36,743 nt of DNA, from assembly GCF_003612055.1 (NCBI RefSeq), contig NZ_RAWB01000022.1:1-36743 (forward strand), read 5' to 3'. The translations under genes were made by a program, and so were the position numbers. The notes beneath the pieces are model-generated. The model made no database searches. It was given only the letters and a program-made list of their open reading frames with translations, and was not told the DNA's origin. The stretch's first letter is position 1; every line of letters starts with the position of its first letter. This document shows positions 1 through 7,480 of the stretch, piece after piece. This stretch comes from Corallococcus llansteffanensis (GTDB taxonomy: Bacteria > Myxococcota > Myxococcia > Myxococcales > Myxococcaceae).

Positions 1-969
1 GGCCACGCCCCAGAGCCCCACCCGGCTCTCGTCCAGGCCCCAGCTCACGAAGCGTCCATCGGGAGAGAAGGCCACGGTGCTCAGCTGCATGTCGTCCAGG
101 TCCGAGTCGGAGTAGAGCTCGCGGCCGCCCTGGGCGGCCCGCACCTCGAAGGCGCTCGTGTCCGCGCTGACCGCCAGCAGGGAGCCCTCCCGGTTGAACT
201 CAACGTGGATGGCGCCGGGGGCGGGCCCGCTGACGTTCCGGATGACCTCGAGATCGGGAAGGCCCAGGTACACCAACTCGCCTGCCGACGTCCCCGCGAC
301 AAGCCCTTCCCCGGACGGAGCGAAGGCCACGGTCCAGGTGCGGGAGGATTGCTCGAAGGCGCGGGTCGCGAGCGGCCTTCCAGTCCGCGCATCCCAGAGA
401 CGCAGCGAGGCACGGGTTCTGTCTTCCGGCTGTTCCTCGGCGGCGCCCGCGGCCGCGAACCGGCCATCGGGCGAGAGCGCGCACCCGTAGAGGTACGCGG
501 GGTCCTCCCGTCGCCACACCAGCCAGTTGCGTTGCAGGTCCCAAAGCAGGACGCGTCCCGCCGGAGCGGTCAACAGCAGCCGTGTTCCATCCATGGACAG
601 GTGGGCACCCGAGATCGACATCCCGGTCTCCACCGTGGACACCAGCGAACCGTCGGAGACCGCCCAGGTCTGCAGGGTGCCGCGGACCGTCACGGACAGG
701 AGGTTCTGCGAGCCAGGAAGGAACCACGCCGCCATCGCGCCCGGCAGCGGGAGCGTGACGACTGGAGTGTGATGGTCCGACTGGAGGTCCCACCAGCGAA
801 GACACGCCTGGCCGCGTTGAAGGACCGAGAGCAGGTAACGGGACGACGCGTCCCAGCCCAGCCACTGCAACTGGTAGACGGGAGGATTCGGTTCCGGATC
901 GCCCAGCCGTCGCAGCAGCGACAGGGACCGCGCGGTGTCGGGTGTCACGAGAGGGGAAGGCATGACCAT
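1..969 (-). CDS. WD40-repeat beta-propeller protein, C-terminus beyond the left edge
   Basis: The frame read down from the ATG at 969 is open for 323 codons to the window edge, with no stop, so the gene is incomplete at its 3' end. The translation shows WD40 blade signatures: ALSPDGRFAAAG, LRLWDARTGRPLAT and VAFSPDGRFVSWG, with repeated xLWD strands. There is no signal peptide, so the product is probably a cytoplasmic propeller acting as a protein-binding scaffold. The ATG shares one base with the stop of the upstream immunity gene (TGATG), which implies translational coupling. An in-frame ATG at 963 is a second possible start. Its job is unknown. Its position suggests a partner or accessory of the toxin-immunity pair, or simply a hitchhiker in that variable locus. 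Confidence 0.8.
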   Translation of the reverse strand, partial: MVMPSPLVTPDTARSLSLLRRLGDPEPNPPVYQLQWLGWDASSRYLLSVLQRGQACLRWWDLQSDHHTPVVTLPLPGAMAAWFLPGSQNLLSVTVRGTLQTWAVSDGSLVSTVETGMSISGAHLSMDGTRLLLTAPAGRVLLWDLQRNWLVWRREDPAYLYGCALSPDGRFAAAGAAEEQPEDRTRASLRLWDARTGRPLATRAFEQSSRTWTVAFAPSGEGLVAGTSAGELVYLGLPDLEVIRNVSGPAPGAIHVEFNREGSLLAVSADTSAFEVRAAQGGRELYSDSDLDDMQLSTVAFSPDGRFVSWGLDESRVGLWGVA

Positions 970-1727
970 CAACGTTGAGGGGGGATGACGGGTTGTATGA
1001 GGCCCGCGTTGGACAGCAATTCGCCCACGCGGTGGCCCAACTCGACGTGCTCGGGGTTGCTCGCCGTCAAGCGCTCCGGGGTGAGGATGACGAGCGTGCC
1101 CCTGTCCTCGACGGGCTCGATGCGGACTGGGGCCGGTAACGGGGGGACGGTTCCACGATGTCGCGACTGGTACATGACCCAACCCGCGAACGTGCCGGCG
1201 TCGGATGTTTCACTCATGAGCCTTCGGAAGTTGTCGGACGTCACAACGGCCCAATCCGGATCCCAGGCAAGGGCCATGCTCCGTACCACGGCACTCAGCA
1301 CGGAGGCCGTCACCAGCCTGTCCGCATTCGTCCCTTGCCTTGGCAGGGGCATGACGCAGCAGTTGGGATTGGCTCCTCCGTAGTCGCCGCAAGTGATTCG
1401 GAGGTCCACACTGTCTCCCCTGAGGCCACCGTTGCCGAACCAGAAAGTGAAGCCCAGTTCTTCAATCGCGGGTCCTCCCCGCTCACGGTTGACACCTTTG
1501 CGGAACAGCTCGGTGAGGATCGCTACGTCGGGCGGCATCAACGGGTGCTTGCGCGCATCCTTGAGTGACCGAGCCGGCTTGTACCACTGGGCCAGGAAGG
1601 GGTCGCATTCGGCCAGAAGCCCCAGGAAGACCGCCGTGCGCCCGGCGCACGCCTCCGGCGTCTCCTTACGCGGTCCCCAATAGGCACCCGCGTAGTAGGT
1701 CTCAGGGTAGGTCTGGGGATCCGGCAT
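969..1727 (-). CDS. Imm52-type immunity protein
   Basis: This is a 252-aa soluble protein without a signal peptide. The N-terminus contains ETYYAGAYWGPRKET, followed by an alpha/beta region with DPFLAQWYKPARS, FTFWFGNGG and MALAWDPDWAVV. This pattern matches my recollection of the Imm52 immunity family of polymorphic toxin systems, in which conserved Tyr/Trp residues near the N-terminus are typical. The start at 1727 is preferred over upstream in-frame starts because those lie inside the toxin gene, and the toxin stop lies only 20 bp upstream. The gene sits directly behind a Tox-REase-5 toxin gene, as expected for an immunity protein that binds and neutralises the cognate nuclease in the cytoplasm of kin. 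The family call is by pattern recognition; the immunity role follows from context. Confidence 0.72.
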   Translation of the reverse strand: MPDPQTYPETYYAGAYWGPRKETPEACAGRTAVFLGLLAECDPFLAQWYKPARSLKDARKHPLMPPDVAILTELFRKGVNRERGGPAIEELGFTFWFGNGGLRGDSVDLRITCGDYGGANPNCCVMPLPRQGTNADRLVTASVLSAVVRSMALAWDPDWAVVTSDNFRRLMSETSDAGTFAGWVMYQSRHRGTVPPLPAPVRIEPVEDRGTLVILTPERLTASNPEHVELGHRVGELLSNAGLIQPVIPPQR

Positions 1728-1747
1728 GGTGGTCCGTTCTACTCGCC

Positions 1748-2308
1748 TCAGCGCACCAGGGTGTGGATGACTTCGATCTCTGAAATATTGTTCTCCTTGA
1801 GCAGCTTTCGGATGGCATCGGCGGTTCTCTTCTCCGCGACATGCCACTCGATGGGAATGCCCATTCTCCGCACCCGACCGACCTGCCGATTTGCCTGCTG
1901 GACCATCTCGGCGGCTCCCGAGCTCTTGAACCAGGATTTGGGATCAAGGCTGTCGAGGAACTTGTTCGCATAGCCGGGCCCCTTGGCCTCCAGCAACACG
2001 CCGCTCTTGAATCCGTCGAACTTCACGCCTCCGCTTTTCCTGCCCACGCCTCCGACCCAGTAGTCGAGGGCACCCTCGGGCATGAAGGGATTGCGGCGCA
2101 GGCCCAGCTCCACCGCCTGCTGCACTTGCTCACCCGGCCGGGCAGTGACGAGGGCCGTGCCCATCGGCATGCGCTGCTGCCGCAGCACCCTGGCGCCACC
2201 TCGACCCGCGGGCCTCTCCACCCCGGCGCAACCCGCGACAACGAGGGTCGAGATCAACACCGTGATCGCCGCGCGCATCCGCGTCGGGAGGGGGTAGGAC
2301 TTGACCAT
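1748..2308 (-). CDS. Lipoprotein toxin with Tox-REase-5 (PD-(D/E)XK nuclease) domain
   Basis: This 186-aa protein has a lipoprotein signal peptide ending in a VVAGC lipobox (Cys27, or Cys17 if Met11 is the true start, which gives a more typical short signal). After a short linker, residues of about 75-186 match the restriction-endonuclease-fold toxin 5 domain. VKFDGFKSGVLLEAKGPGYA carries the predicted catalytic Asp98, Glu107 and Lys109, followed by a helix with QANRQ and then IPIEWHVAEK. The likely activity is DNA cleavage in a recipient cell. The toxin is small and lipid-anchored, rather than being the tip of a giant Rhs or filamentous protein. The immunity gene follows 20 bp downstream. 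No convincing ribosome binding site is seen before either Met1 or Met11. The architecture recalls the SitA lipoprotein toxins that myxobacteria transfer by TraA/TraB outer-membrane exchange, but that link is inference. Confidence 0.75.
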   Translation of the reverse strand: MVKSYPLPTRMRAAITVLISTLVVAGCAGVERPAGRGGARVLRQQRMPMGTALVTARPGEQVQQAVELGLRRNPFMPEGALDYWVGGVGRKSGGVKFDGFKSGVLLEAKGPGYANKFLDSLDPKSWFKSSGAAEMVQQANRQVGRVRRMGIPIEWHVAEKRTADAIRKLLKENNISEIEVIHTLVR

Positions 2309-2436
2309 GCGGGCGGCACGATACGCGTCGCGTTACAGAGCGCCTACATCCCTGCCAGGTGGGGGGCTTGAGCGGAGCTCGACGGTGGGCCTAAGACACG
2401 TCCGCCCCTTCCAGGGGTTCCGTTCCGAGGACACCC

Positions 2437-3099
2437 ATGTTCAAGAAGATCGCCATTGGCCTTGTCGCTGCGCTCCTGCTGTTGATCGGCGTCATCGCCA
2501 CCCGCCCCGCCCACTTCTCCCTGTCGCGCACCGCCACGGTGCCGGGAACGCCCGACATCGCCTTCGCGCTGGTGAATGACTTCCACCACTGGGGCGAGTG
2601 GTCCCCCTGGGACAAGCTGGATCCGAACATGAAGCGCGTCTACGGCGGCGCGGAGTCGGGCACCGGCGCCACCTACGCGTGGGCGGGCAACGACCAGGCG
2701 GGCGAAGGCCGCATGACCATCGAAGAGAGCAAGGCGAACGAGTCCGTTCGCATCAAGCTCGAGTTCATCAAGCCCTTCGCCGCCACCAACACCACCACCT
2801 TCGAGCTCAAGCCCGCGCAGGACGGCGTCGCGGTGACGTGGACCATGTCCGGCGAGAACAACTTCATGAGCAAGGCGTTCTCGCTCTTCATGGACATGGA
2901 CAAGATGGTCGGCAAGGACTTCGAGGCGGGCCTCGCCAACATGCAGAACGCCGCCAAGGCCGAAGTCGCGAAGCGCGCGGAGGCCGAAGCCGCCCGGAAG
3001 CTGGCCGAAGCGAAGGCCGCCGAAGAGGCCGCTGCCGCCGCTGCCGCCGCTGCCGCGCCCACGGAAGGCGCGCCCGCCGTGGCCGTGCCCACGCCGTAG
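2437..3099 (+). CDS. SRPBCC-family (polyketide cyclase/START-like) membrane-anchored protein
   Basis: This is a 220-aa protein. Residues 1-22 form a hydrophobic N-terminal anchor or signal (MFKKIAIGLVAALLLLIGV). Residues of about 30-160 have the SRPBCC pattern: TATVPGTPDIAFALVNDFHH, then WGEWSPWDKLDP, a run of amphipathic beta strands ending in TTTFELKP and VAVTWTMSGENNFMSKAF, and a C-terminal helix. Such folds form a cavity for a hydrophobic ligand; the ligand cannot be told from the sequence. Residues of about 165-205 are an Ala/Glu/Lys-rich helical tail with a run of alanines, probably extended or coiled. The start is supported by GAGGA about 5 nt upstream. It is a single-gene unit closed by the hairpin at 3125-3161. 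Confidence 0.8.
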   Translation: MFKKIAIGLVAALLLLIGVIATRPAHFSLSRTATVPGTPDIAFALVNDFHHWGEWSPWDKLDPNMKRVYGGAESGTGATYAWAGNDQAGEGRMTIEESKANESVRIKLEFIKPFAATNTTTFELKPAQDGVAVTWTMSGENNFMSKAFSLFMDMDKMVGKDFEAGLANMQNAAKAEVAKRAEAEAARKLAEAKAAEEAAAAAAAAAAPTEGAPAVAVPTP

Positions 3100-3124
3100 T
3101 CCCCACGATGCTCGTGCGGTTCCC

Positions 3125-3161
3125 GGCCCCTTGTTGCCTCCCAGGCAACGAGGGGCCTTTT
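3125..3161 (+). terminator. Rho-independent terminator after the SRPBCC gene
   Basis: A 15-bp stem (3125-3139 with 3143-3157) has a 3-nt loop and is followed directly by TTTT. Its only non-Watson-Crick pair is a G-U wobble in the plus-strand RNA. It lies 26 nt after the stop of the SRPBCC gene and isolates it from the lipoprotein gene downstream. Confidence 0.85.
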
Positions 3162-3265
3162 CGTTCCACGACGTCCCTTCCACCGACCGCCTGCACCACC
3201 CGCGGTCAGCGTGAGACACACCCGTGGTATCTGTATCGCTCTCCCGGATGTATCGAGGTTCGGCA

Positions 3266-5725
3266 ATGCCTGTGTCTCATGGAGCCTCCCGGCTCACCCT
3301 GTGCCTGCTCCTGCTGCTGGCCGCTTGCGACTCCACGAAGCCCGACACGACGCCAGGAGGGGGCGGAGACAACGACAAGGTCGCCGCGCTCCGCATCACG
3401 CCGAACGGTGCGACGCTGCTGGTGGGTGAATCGCTGACGCTGGCCGCGCAGGCGGTCGACGACACCGGCCACGTCCTCGAGGACGTCCAGGTCACCTGGA
3501 CGTCCTACCTGCCGCAGTACGCCACCGTCTCCAGCGGCCAGGTGGAAGGCGTGTCCGCGGGCGGCTCGGTCATCACCGCCACGGTGGGTTCGGTGAGCGC
3601 GACCCTTTCGGTGGTGGTGCTCCCCGACGACGCCTCCCGCCCGTCGAGCCACGAGGTGCTGGAGACGGCGCGTGAGGCCGGACTCATCAACGACGAGGAA
3701 CTGCTGGCCTATCAGGTGTACGCCGCCTTCAGCGATCCCCGCCTGCCCGTCCAGTACAAGGCGCGCGTCGAACCCGGCTTCGACGCCACCGCGCTCGAAG
3801 CGCTGCATGAACGCTTCGACACCCTCTCCTCGCCGATGCAGGACGCGCTCGGAATGTATCTCCTGCGCCCGGACGACCCGGGCAGCTGGCTCAACGCGCC
3901 CCTGCCGTCCACCGAGCTGCGCAGCCTGGCGCGTCCCACCTGTCGCGCAGGCCTCGACGGCTGGCACAGCGTGTCCAGATCCAACACGAAGGTGAAGATC
4001 TGGTTCGAGTATGGCGTTCCGGGTCAGCGCGAAAAGGCCGTGCTCCTGGAAGATGCGGTGGAGAAGGAGATCTGGCCGAAGCTGATGGCGCTGGGCCTCA
4101 AGGAGCCGCTCACCGACGAGGCCTACGCCGGCTGCAACGGGGGCAGCTCGCAGGTCGACCTCTACCTGGTCCGCAACATGACCGACCTCGGGCTGACGCT
4201 CCCGGCGGGCTACGACGACTCCCAGACCCCCACCTACATCCTGCTGTCCGGTGGACTCTCCATTGACGAGCTCAAGGCCGCGGCCGCGCACGAGGTGATG
4301 CACGCCATCCAGTGGTCCTACAAGACGATGGCGCCGCAGCCTTCCTACGGTTGGATCCGCGATGCGACCGCGACCTGGGCCATCGACTACGTCTATGGAC
4401 AGACGTTGCAGCTGGAACAGGACTACGCTGACTGCTTCATGAGCACCCCGGGTTACTCCCTGGAGGATCGCTCCGCGGGCAACTGCTCGTCGCCGAAGGC
4501 GGGGCAGGCCAAACGCGACTACGGCGCGTATCTGTTCTTCCAGTACCTGGCGAAGAAGCATGGCCCGAACCTCGTGACGGCCTCGCTGGAGAAGCTGACC
4601 AAGGAGACGTCGGCCCTCAGCGCGGTGGACGCAGTCATTCCTGGCAAGTTCAAGGAGGTCTGGCCGGAGTTCGCGAAGGTGCTCTGGAATCAGGCGCCCA
4701 TCGACACCCAGGCAGCGTCCTTCAAGCAGTGGGATCAGCTCTCGGAGAAGGTGCGCTCGAACGACCTCCTGGCCGACCTGGCCGGCGCGCCCGAGGCCCG
4801 GACGGATCTCCATGATGTGCTCAGCAACCTGTCGAGCCGCTACTACCACTTCACGTTCAGCGACACGGACACGCGGTCCATCCGCTTCCACAACGGCTGG
4901 TTCCAGAACATCACCCAGGCAAAGGATCCGGTGAAGGTGTCCGCGTTCTGGAGCGACGCGAGCGGGACGTGGCACGAGGAGGACTGGAGTGACTACGAGG
5001 ACGTGGGCTTCTGTCGCGACCTGAAGTCGCAGCGGGTGCAGGACCTCGTCATCATCACCAGCAACGCGAAGTTCGAACCCGGAGGCGGCGGGAAGCTCAC
5101 GTCGGCGGAGGCGTCGTACCTCGAGCGCAACAACGTGGGTTGCTGGAAGTTCAAGGGCACGTCGAAGGCGGTCCAGATGAGCAGTGGCTGGACCGGCAGG
5201 GGGAAGATCCTCGACGCGAACCTGGAGTTCGAGGTGCTGCGCGCCTTCGCGGCCGCGGACTACGACCATCCGCTCCTGCCGCACACCAAGAGGCTCGGCG
5301 CCTTCCTGATCATGTCGCCCAGCGCCAGGTTCACGCTCGACATCCAGTACGTGACCGGTGGCTGCGGCTACCGGCTCGCGCCCACGGAGTACACGCTGGG
5401 GCCGGTGGGCGGCGGAGTCCTGCTGGTGAATCCCTTCAAGGGCTTGAAGTCGCTGGACCCCGACACACAGGCCTGGCTGTCGCACGACTCGCGCGCCTAC
5501 ACCGCCGCGCTCGCGGACGGACGCATCGTCGACGTCACCGTCAGCGGCAGTGGTTGCACGAGCCCCTTCAAGGACGCACCCGGACACATCCTGGTCACGA
5601 ACGCGGATGAGGTCGTGTACTCGGGCCTACCGCCCCTCGCGAAACCGGACGGAGCGCTGTTCGAGTTCATCACCATCGACGGCATCGCCTTCAACTGGAC
5701 CCTTCAGCCCCAGCGCGAGCCCTGA
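3266..5725 (+). CDS. Large lipoprotein with Ig-like domain and HExxH putative metalloprotease
   Basis: This secreted lipoprotein has 819 aa from the ATG at 3266. That start has GAGG about 7 nt upstream and gives a clean signal peptide ending in LLLLLAACDS (Cys21); an upstream in-frame ATG at 3224 would put a poor extension before it. Residues of about 40-115 form a bacterial Ig-like (BIG2) module with VAALRITPNGATLLVGESLT. The middle region carries AAAHEVMHAIQWSYK, a zinc-metalloprotease HExxH at His342, Glu343 and His346, followed by YGWIRDATATWAIDYVYG. In related secreted proteins I recall an EGTATW-like stretch at this point whose Glu would be the third zinc ligand; here the position is Asp366. 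The C-terminal half is beta-rich with paired cysteines. The protein may be a secreted protease of predation or an inactive relative. Its 3' end overlaps the convergent M1-type gene. Confidence 0.78.
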   Translation: MPVSHGASRLTLCLLLLLAACDSTKPDTTPGGGGDNDKVAALRITPNGATLLVGESLTLAAQAVDDTGHVLEDVQVTWTSYLPQYATVSSGQVEGVSAGGSVITATVGSVSATLSVVVLPDDASRPSSHEVLETAREAGLINDEELLAYQVYAAFSDPRLPVQYKARVEPGFDATALEALHERFDTLSSPMQDALGMYLLRPDDPGSWLNAPLPSTELRSLARPTCRAGLDGWHSVSRSNTKVKIWFEYGVPGQREKAVLLEDAVEKEIWPKLMALGLKEPLTDEAYAGCNGGSSQVDLYLVRNMTDLGLTLPAGYDDSQTPTYILLSGGLSIDELKAAAAHEVMHAIQWSYKTMAPQPSYGWIRDATATWAIDYVYGQTLQLEQDYADCFMSTPGYSLEDRSAGNCSSPKAGQAKRDYGAYLFFQYLAKKHGPNLVTASLEKLTKETSALSAVDAVIPGKFKEVWPEFAKVLWNQAPIDTQAASFKQWDQLSEKVRSNDLLADLAGAPEARTDLHDVLSNLSSRYYHFTFSDTDTRSIRFHNGWFQNITQAKDPVKVSAFWSDASGTWHEEDWSDYEDVGFCRDLKSQRVQDLVIITSNAKFEPGGGGKLTSAEASYLERNNVGCWKFKGTSKAVQMSSGWTGRGKILDANLEFEVLRAFAAADYDHPLLPHTKRLGAFLIMSPSARFTLDIQYVTGGCGYRLAPTEYTLGPVGGGVLLVNPFKGLKSLDPDTQAWLSHDSRAYTAALADGRIVDVTVSGSGCTSPFKDAPGHILVTNADEVVYSGLPPLAKPDGALFEFITIDGIAFNWTLQPQREP

Positions 5726-7399
5726 GGCAGGCGGCTCCCAGAGGAACAGCGGGATCCGGCGGTTGACCAGCCGGTTCCCCGGATCCACCGTCACCGCCCG
5801 GACGGGCCACGGTGGAAGCGGCACGGTGGCGTGCACCGTCGCGGACAGCGGCTCCAGTCCGTACGAGACCGTGACCCGCTGTCGCTGTTCCCCGGTCTCC
5901 CCCTGGAGCTCCAGCTCCACCACGCACGGATACACACGGCCGGCGACCGTCCGCTGCGTCACGGTCAGCACCAACGCCTCCTCCTCGCGCCACTCCACCT
6001 GGAAGAACGGCCAGTCCGGCTCCCCTGCCCCGTCCACCCAGGTCTCGAAGTAGCGCTGGAGCCCCACACCAGACGCCCCTTCGAGCGCCGTGCGCAGGTC
6101 CTCGATGCTCTGGGCTCCAGGCTCGGCCAGGAACGACTGGAGCGCGGAGAGCACCTGCGGCCTGCCCACCAGCGACTCCAGTTGCAGCAGCAGGATCATC
6201 GGCCCGGTGCCGTAGACGTCATTCACGAAGGAGATGAACGGCGGCGCCGGCACGTCCCCCGGGCGCAGGTAGAAGGACGACGTGCGCGCCAGCCGGTCCC
6301 AGTACGCGAGCGTCGACGCCGCGTCCGTGCCCCGGTGTTCGTCCTCGTAGACATACGTGAGGTACTCCGCCACGGCCTCCTTCCACGGGTAGTCCCGCGC
6401 GCTGGCCAGGGTGGTCCGATTGCCTGCCCACTGGTGCACCACCTCGTGCATCAGCGTGTGCAGCGTCATGTTGGCGTAGTCCTTCGGAAGCAGCGGCAGG
6501 TTGTCGCGCAGGATGATGTTCGCCGGATGCTCCATGCCCAGCCACTCCGTGGGTGCTCCCGCCACGCGCAGCTCATGGCCGTAGGGCAGCGGACCGAACC
6601 GCGCCGTCATCCACCCCAGGAAGTCCTCCACCGCCGCCGCGTCGAGCGCCGGGCCCAGCAGCCCACCCGGGACCTCGTAGAGCTCCACCCGCGCCACCTC
6701 CGAGTCCACCAGTCGCGTCCGCTTCCACGCGGGATGGGAGGCCACCATGAAGGCCGAGTACGTGGGCGCCCGCGTCCCCAGCAGCTCACAGCGTGTATGG
6801 GTTTCATCCGGCCGGGACAGACTCCCCGGGCACAGCACCACCTGCCCCGGCGCGTGCGTCACGTCGAACGTGAAGTGAGCCAGGCGCGCGGGCGCATCGT
6901 CACACGGGCCCAGGAGGTCACAGGACTCCACCCACCCGAGCAGATACGAGAACAGGTCGCCGTGGAGATCCGGTCGGCGGGAGAACCCCACCTGCGTGTA
7001 CAGGTACGTGGTCTCCGGGACCACCCGGCGGCTTTCAATCCACAGCGGCCCATCCACCACCGACCGCCCGCAGACCTCCAGCGTCCCCTCCTCCGTGCGG
7101 GTGCTCGCGGCAGGCGCACCCTGCCACCGCACGTCCGTCACGCCCTCCGGAGCCGGAAGGGACAGACAGCCCTCCCGAGCCCCCTCCACGTCCAGCCACA
7201 GCCGAGAGGTTGCCTCCCGCGTCGTCAAATCGAAGGTCTGGTCGTACCGGTCCACCGTGTACGCCAGCGGTGTCCCCGCGTCGGGCAGGTCCTGGGGTTC
7301 AGGGTCCACCGCGTCACAGCCCGACCCGCCGAGCAGGCCCAGCAGGAGCGGCGGCATGCAGCGTCGGAGCAGGGGTCGGAGCACGAACCCGATACGCAT
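5627..7399 (-). CDS. M1-type (gluzincin) aminopeptidase lipoprotein
   Basis: This 590-aa protein has a lipoprotein signal peptide ending at Cys28 (LLGLLGGSGC). It shows the M1 family order. An N-terminal beta-sandwich is followed by EWLGMEHPANIIL, the counterpart of the GAMEN substrate-binding motif (Glu290). Next comes HEVVHQWAGN (zinc ligands His318 and His322, catalytic Glu319), then WKEAVAEYLTY with Glu341 exactly 19 residues after His322, as in HExxH-x18-E. Residues after about 440 resemble the helical C-terminal part. It probably trims peptides in the cell envelope or outside, consistent with a proteolytic predator. It is minus strand, downstream of the glucan operon terminator, and its last 99 bp overlap the convergent lipoprotein gene. 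The roughly 30-residue Gly/Glu-rich tail encoded in that overlap looks non-conserved. Confidence 0.85.
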   Translation of the reverse strand: MRIGFVLRPLLRRCMPPLLLGLLGGSGCDAVDPEPQDLPDAGTPLAYTVDRYDQTFDLTTREATSRLWLDVEGAREGCLSLPAPEGVTDVRWQGAPAASTRTEEGTLEVCGRSVVDGPLWIESRRVVPETTYLYTQVGFSRRPDLHGDLFSYLLGWVESCDLLGPCDDAPARLAHFTFDVTHAPGQVVLCPGSLSRPDETHTRCELLGTRAPTYSAFMVASHPAWKRTRLVDSEVARVELYEVPGGLLGPALDAAAVEDFLGWMTARFGPLPYGHELRVAGAPTEWLGMEHPANIILRDNLPLLPKDYANMTLHTLMHEVVHQWAGNRTTLASARDYPWKEAVAEYLTYVYEDEHRGTDAASTLAYWDRLARTSSFYLRPGDVPAPPFISFVNDVYGTGPMILLLQLESLVGRPQVLSALQSFLAEPGAQSIEDLRTALEGASGVGLQRYFETWVDGAGEPDWPFFQVEWREEEALVLTVTQRTVAGRVYPCVVELELQGETGEQRQRVTVSYGLEPLSATVHATVPLPPWPVRAVTVDPGNRLVNRRIPLFLWEPPASGLALGLKGPVEGDAVDGDELEQRSVRFREGR

Positions 7400-7427
7400 C
7401 GGAGCGCACCGTCAGGTCGTCACCATG

Positions 7428-7457
7428 AAGAAAGGGGCGACCGTTCCCGGCCGCCCC
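7428..7457 (-). terminator. Rho-independent terminator closing the beta-glucan operon
   Basis: In minus-strand RNA a 10-bp stem (7457-7448 with 7443-7434) with the stable GGAA tetraloop is followed by UUUCUU. The single wobble pair (G-U) is paired only in the minus-strand RNA, which fits the direction. It lies 23 nt after the GH3 stop and before the M1-type gene. Confidence 0.82.
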
Positions 7458-7480
7458 TCCCCTTTAGCGCTTCACTTCAC

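Noticed and set aside
3206-5587. 793-codon minus-strand frame opposite the HExxH lipoprotein
   Set aside because: Low-information Arg/Val-rich translation with no ribosome binding site; the plus-strand gene has a signal peptide, RBS and motif.
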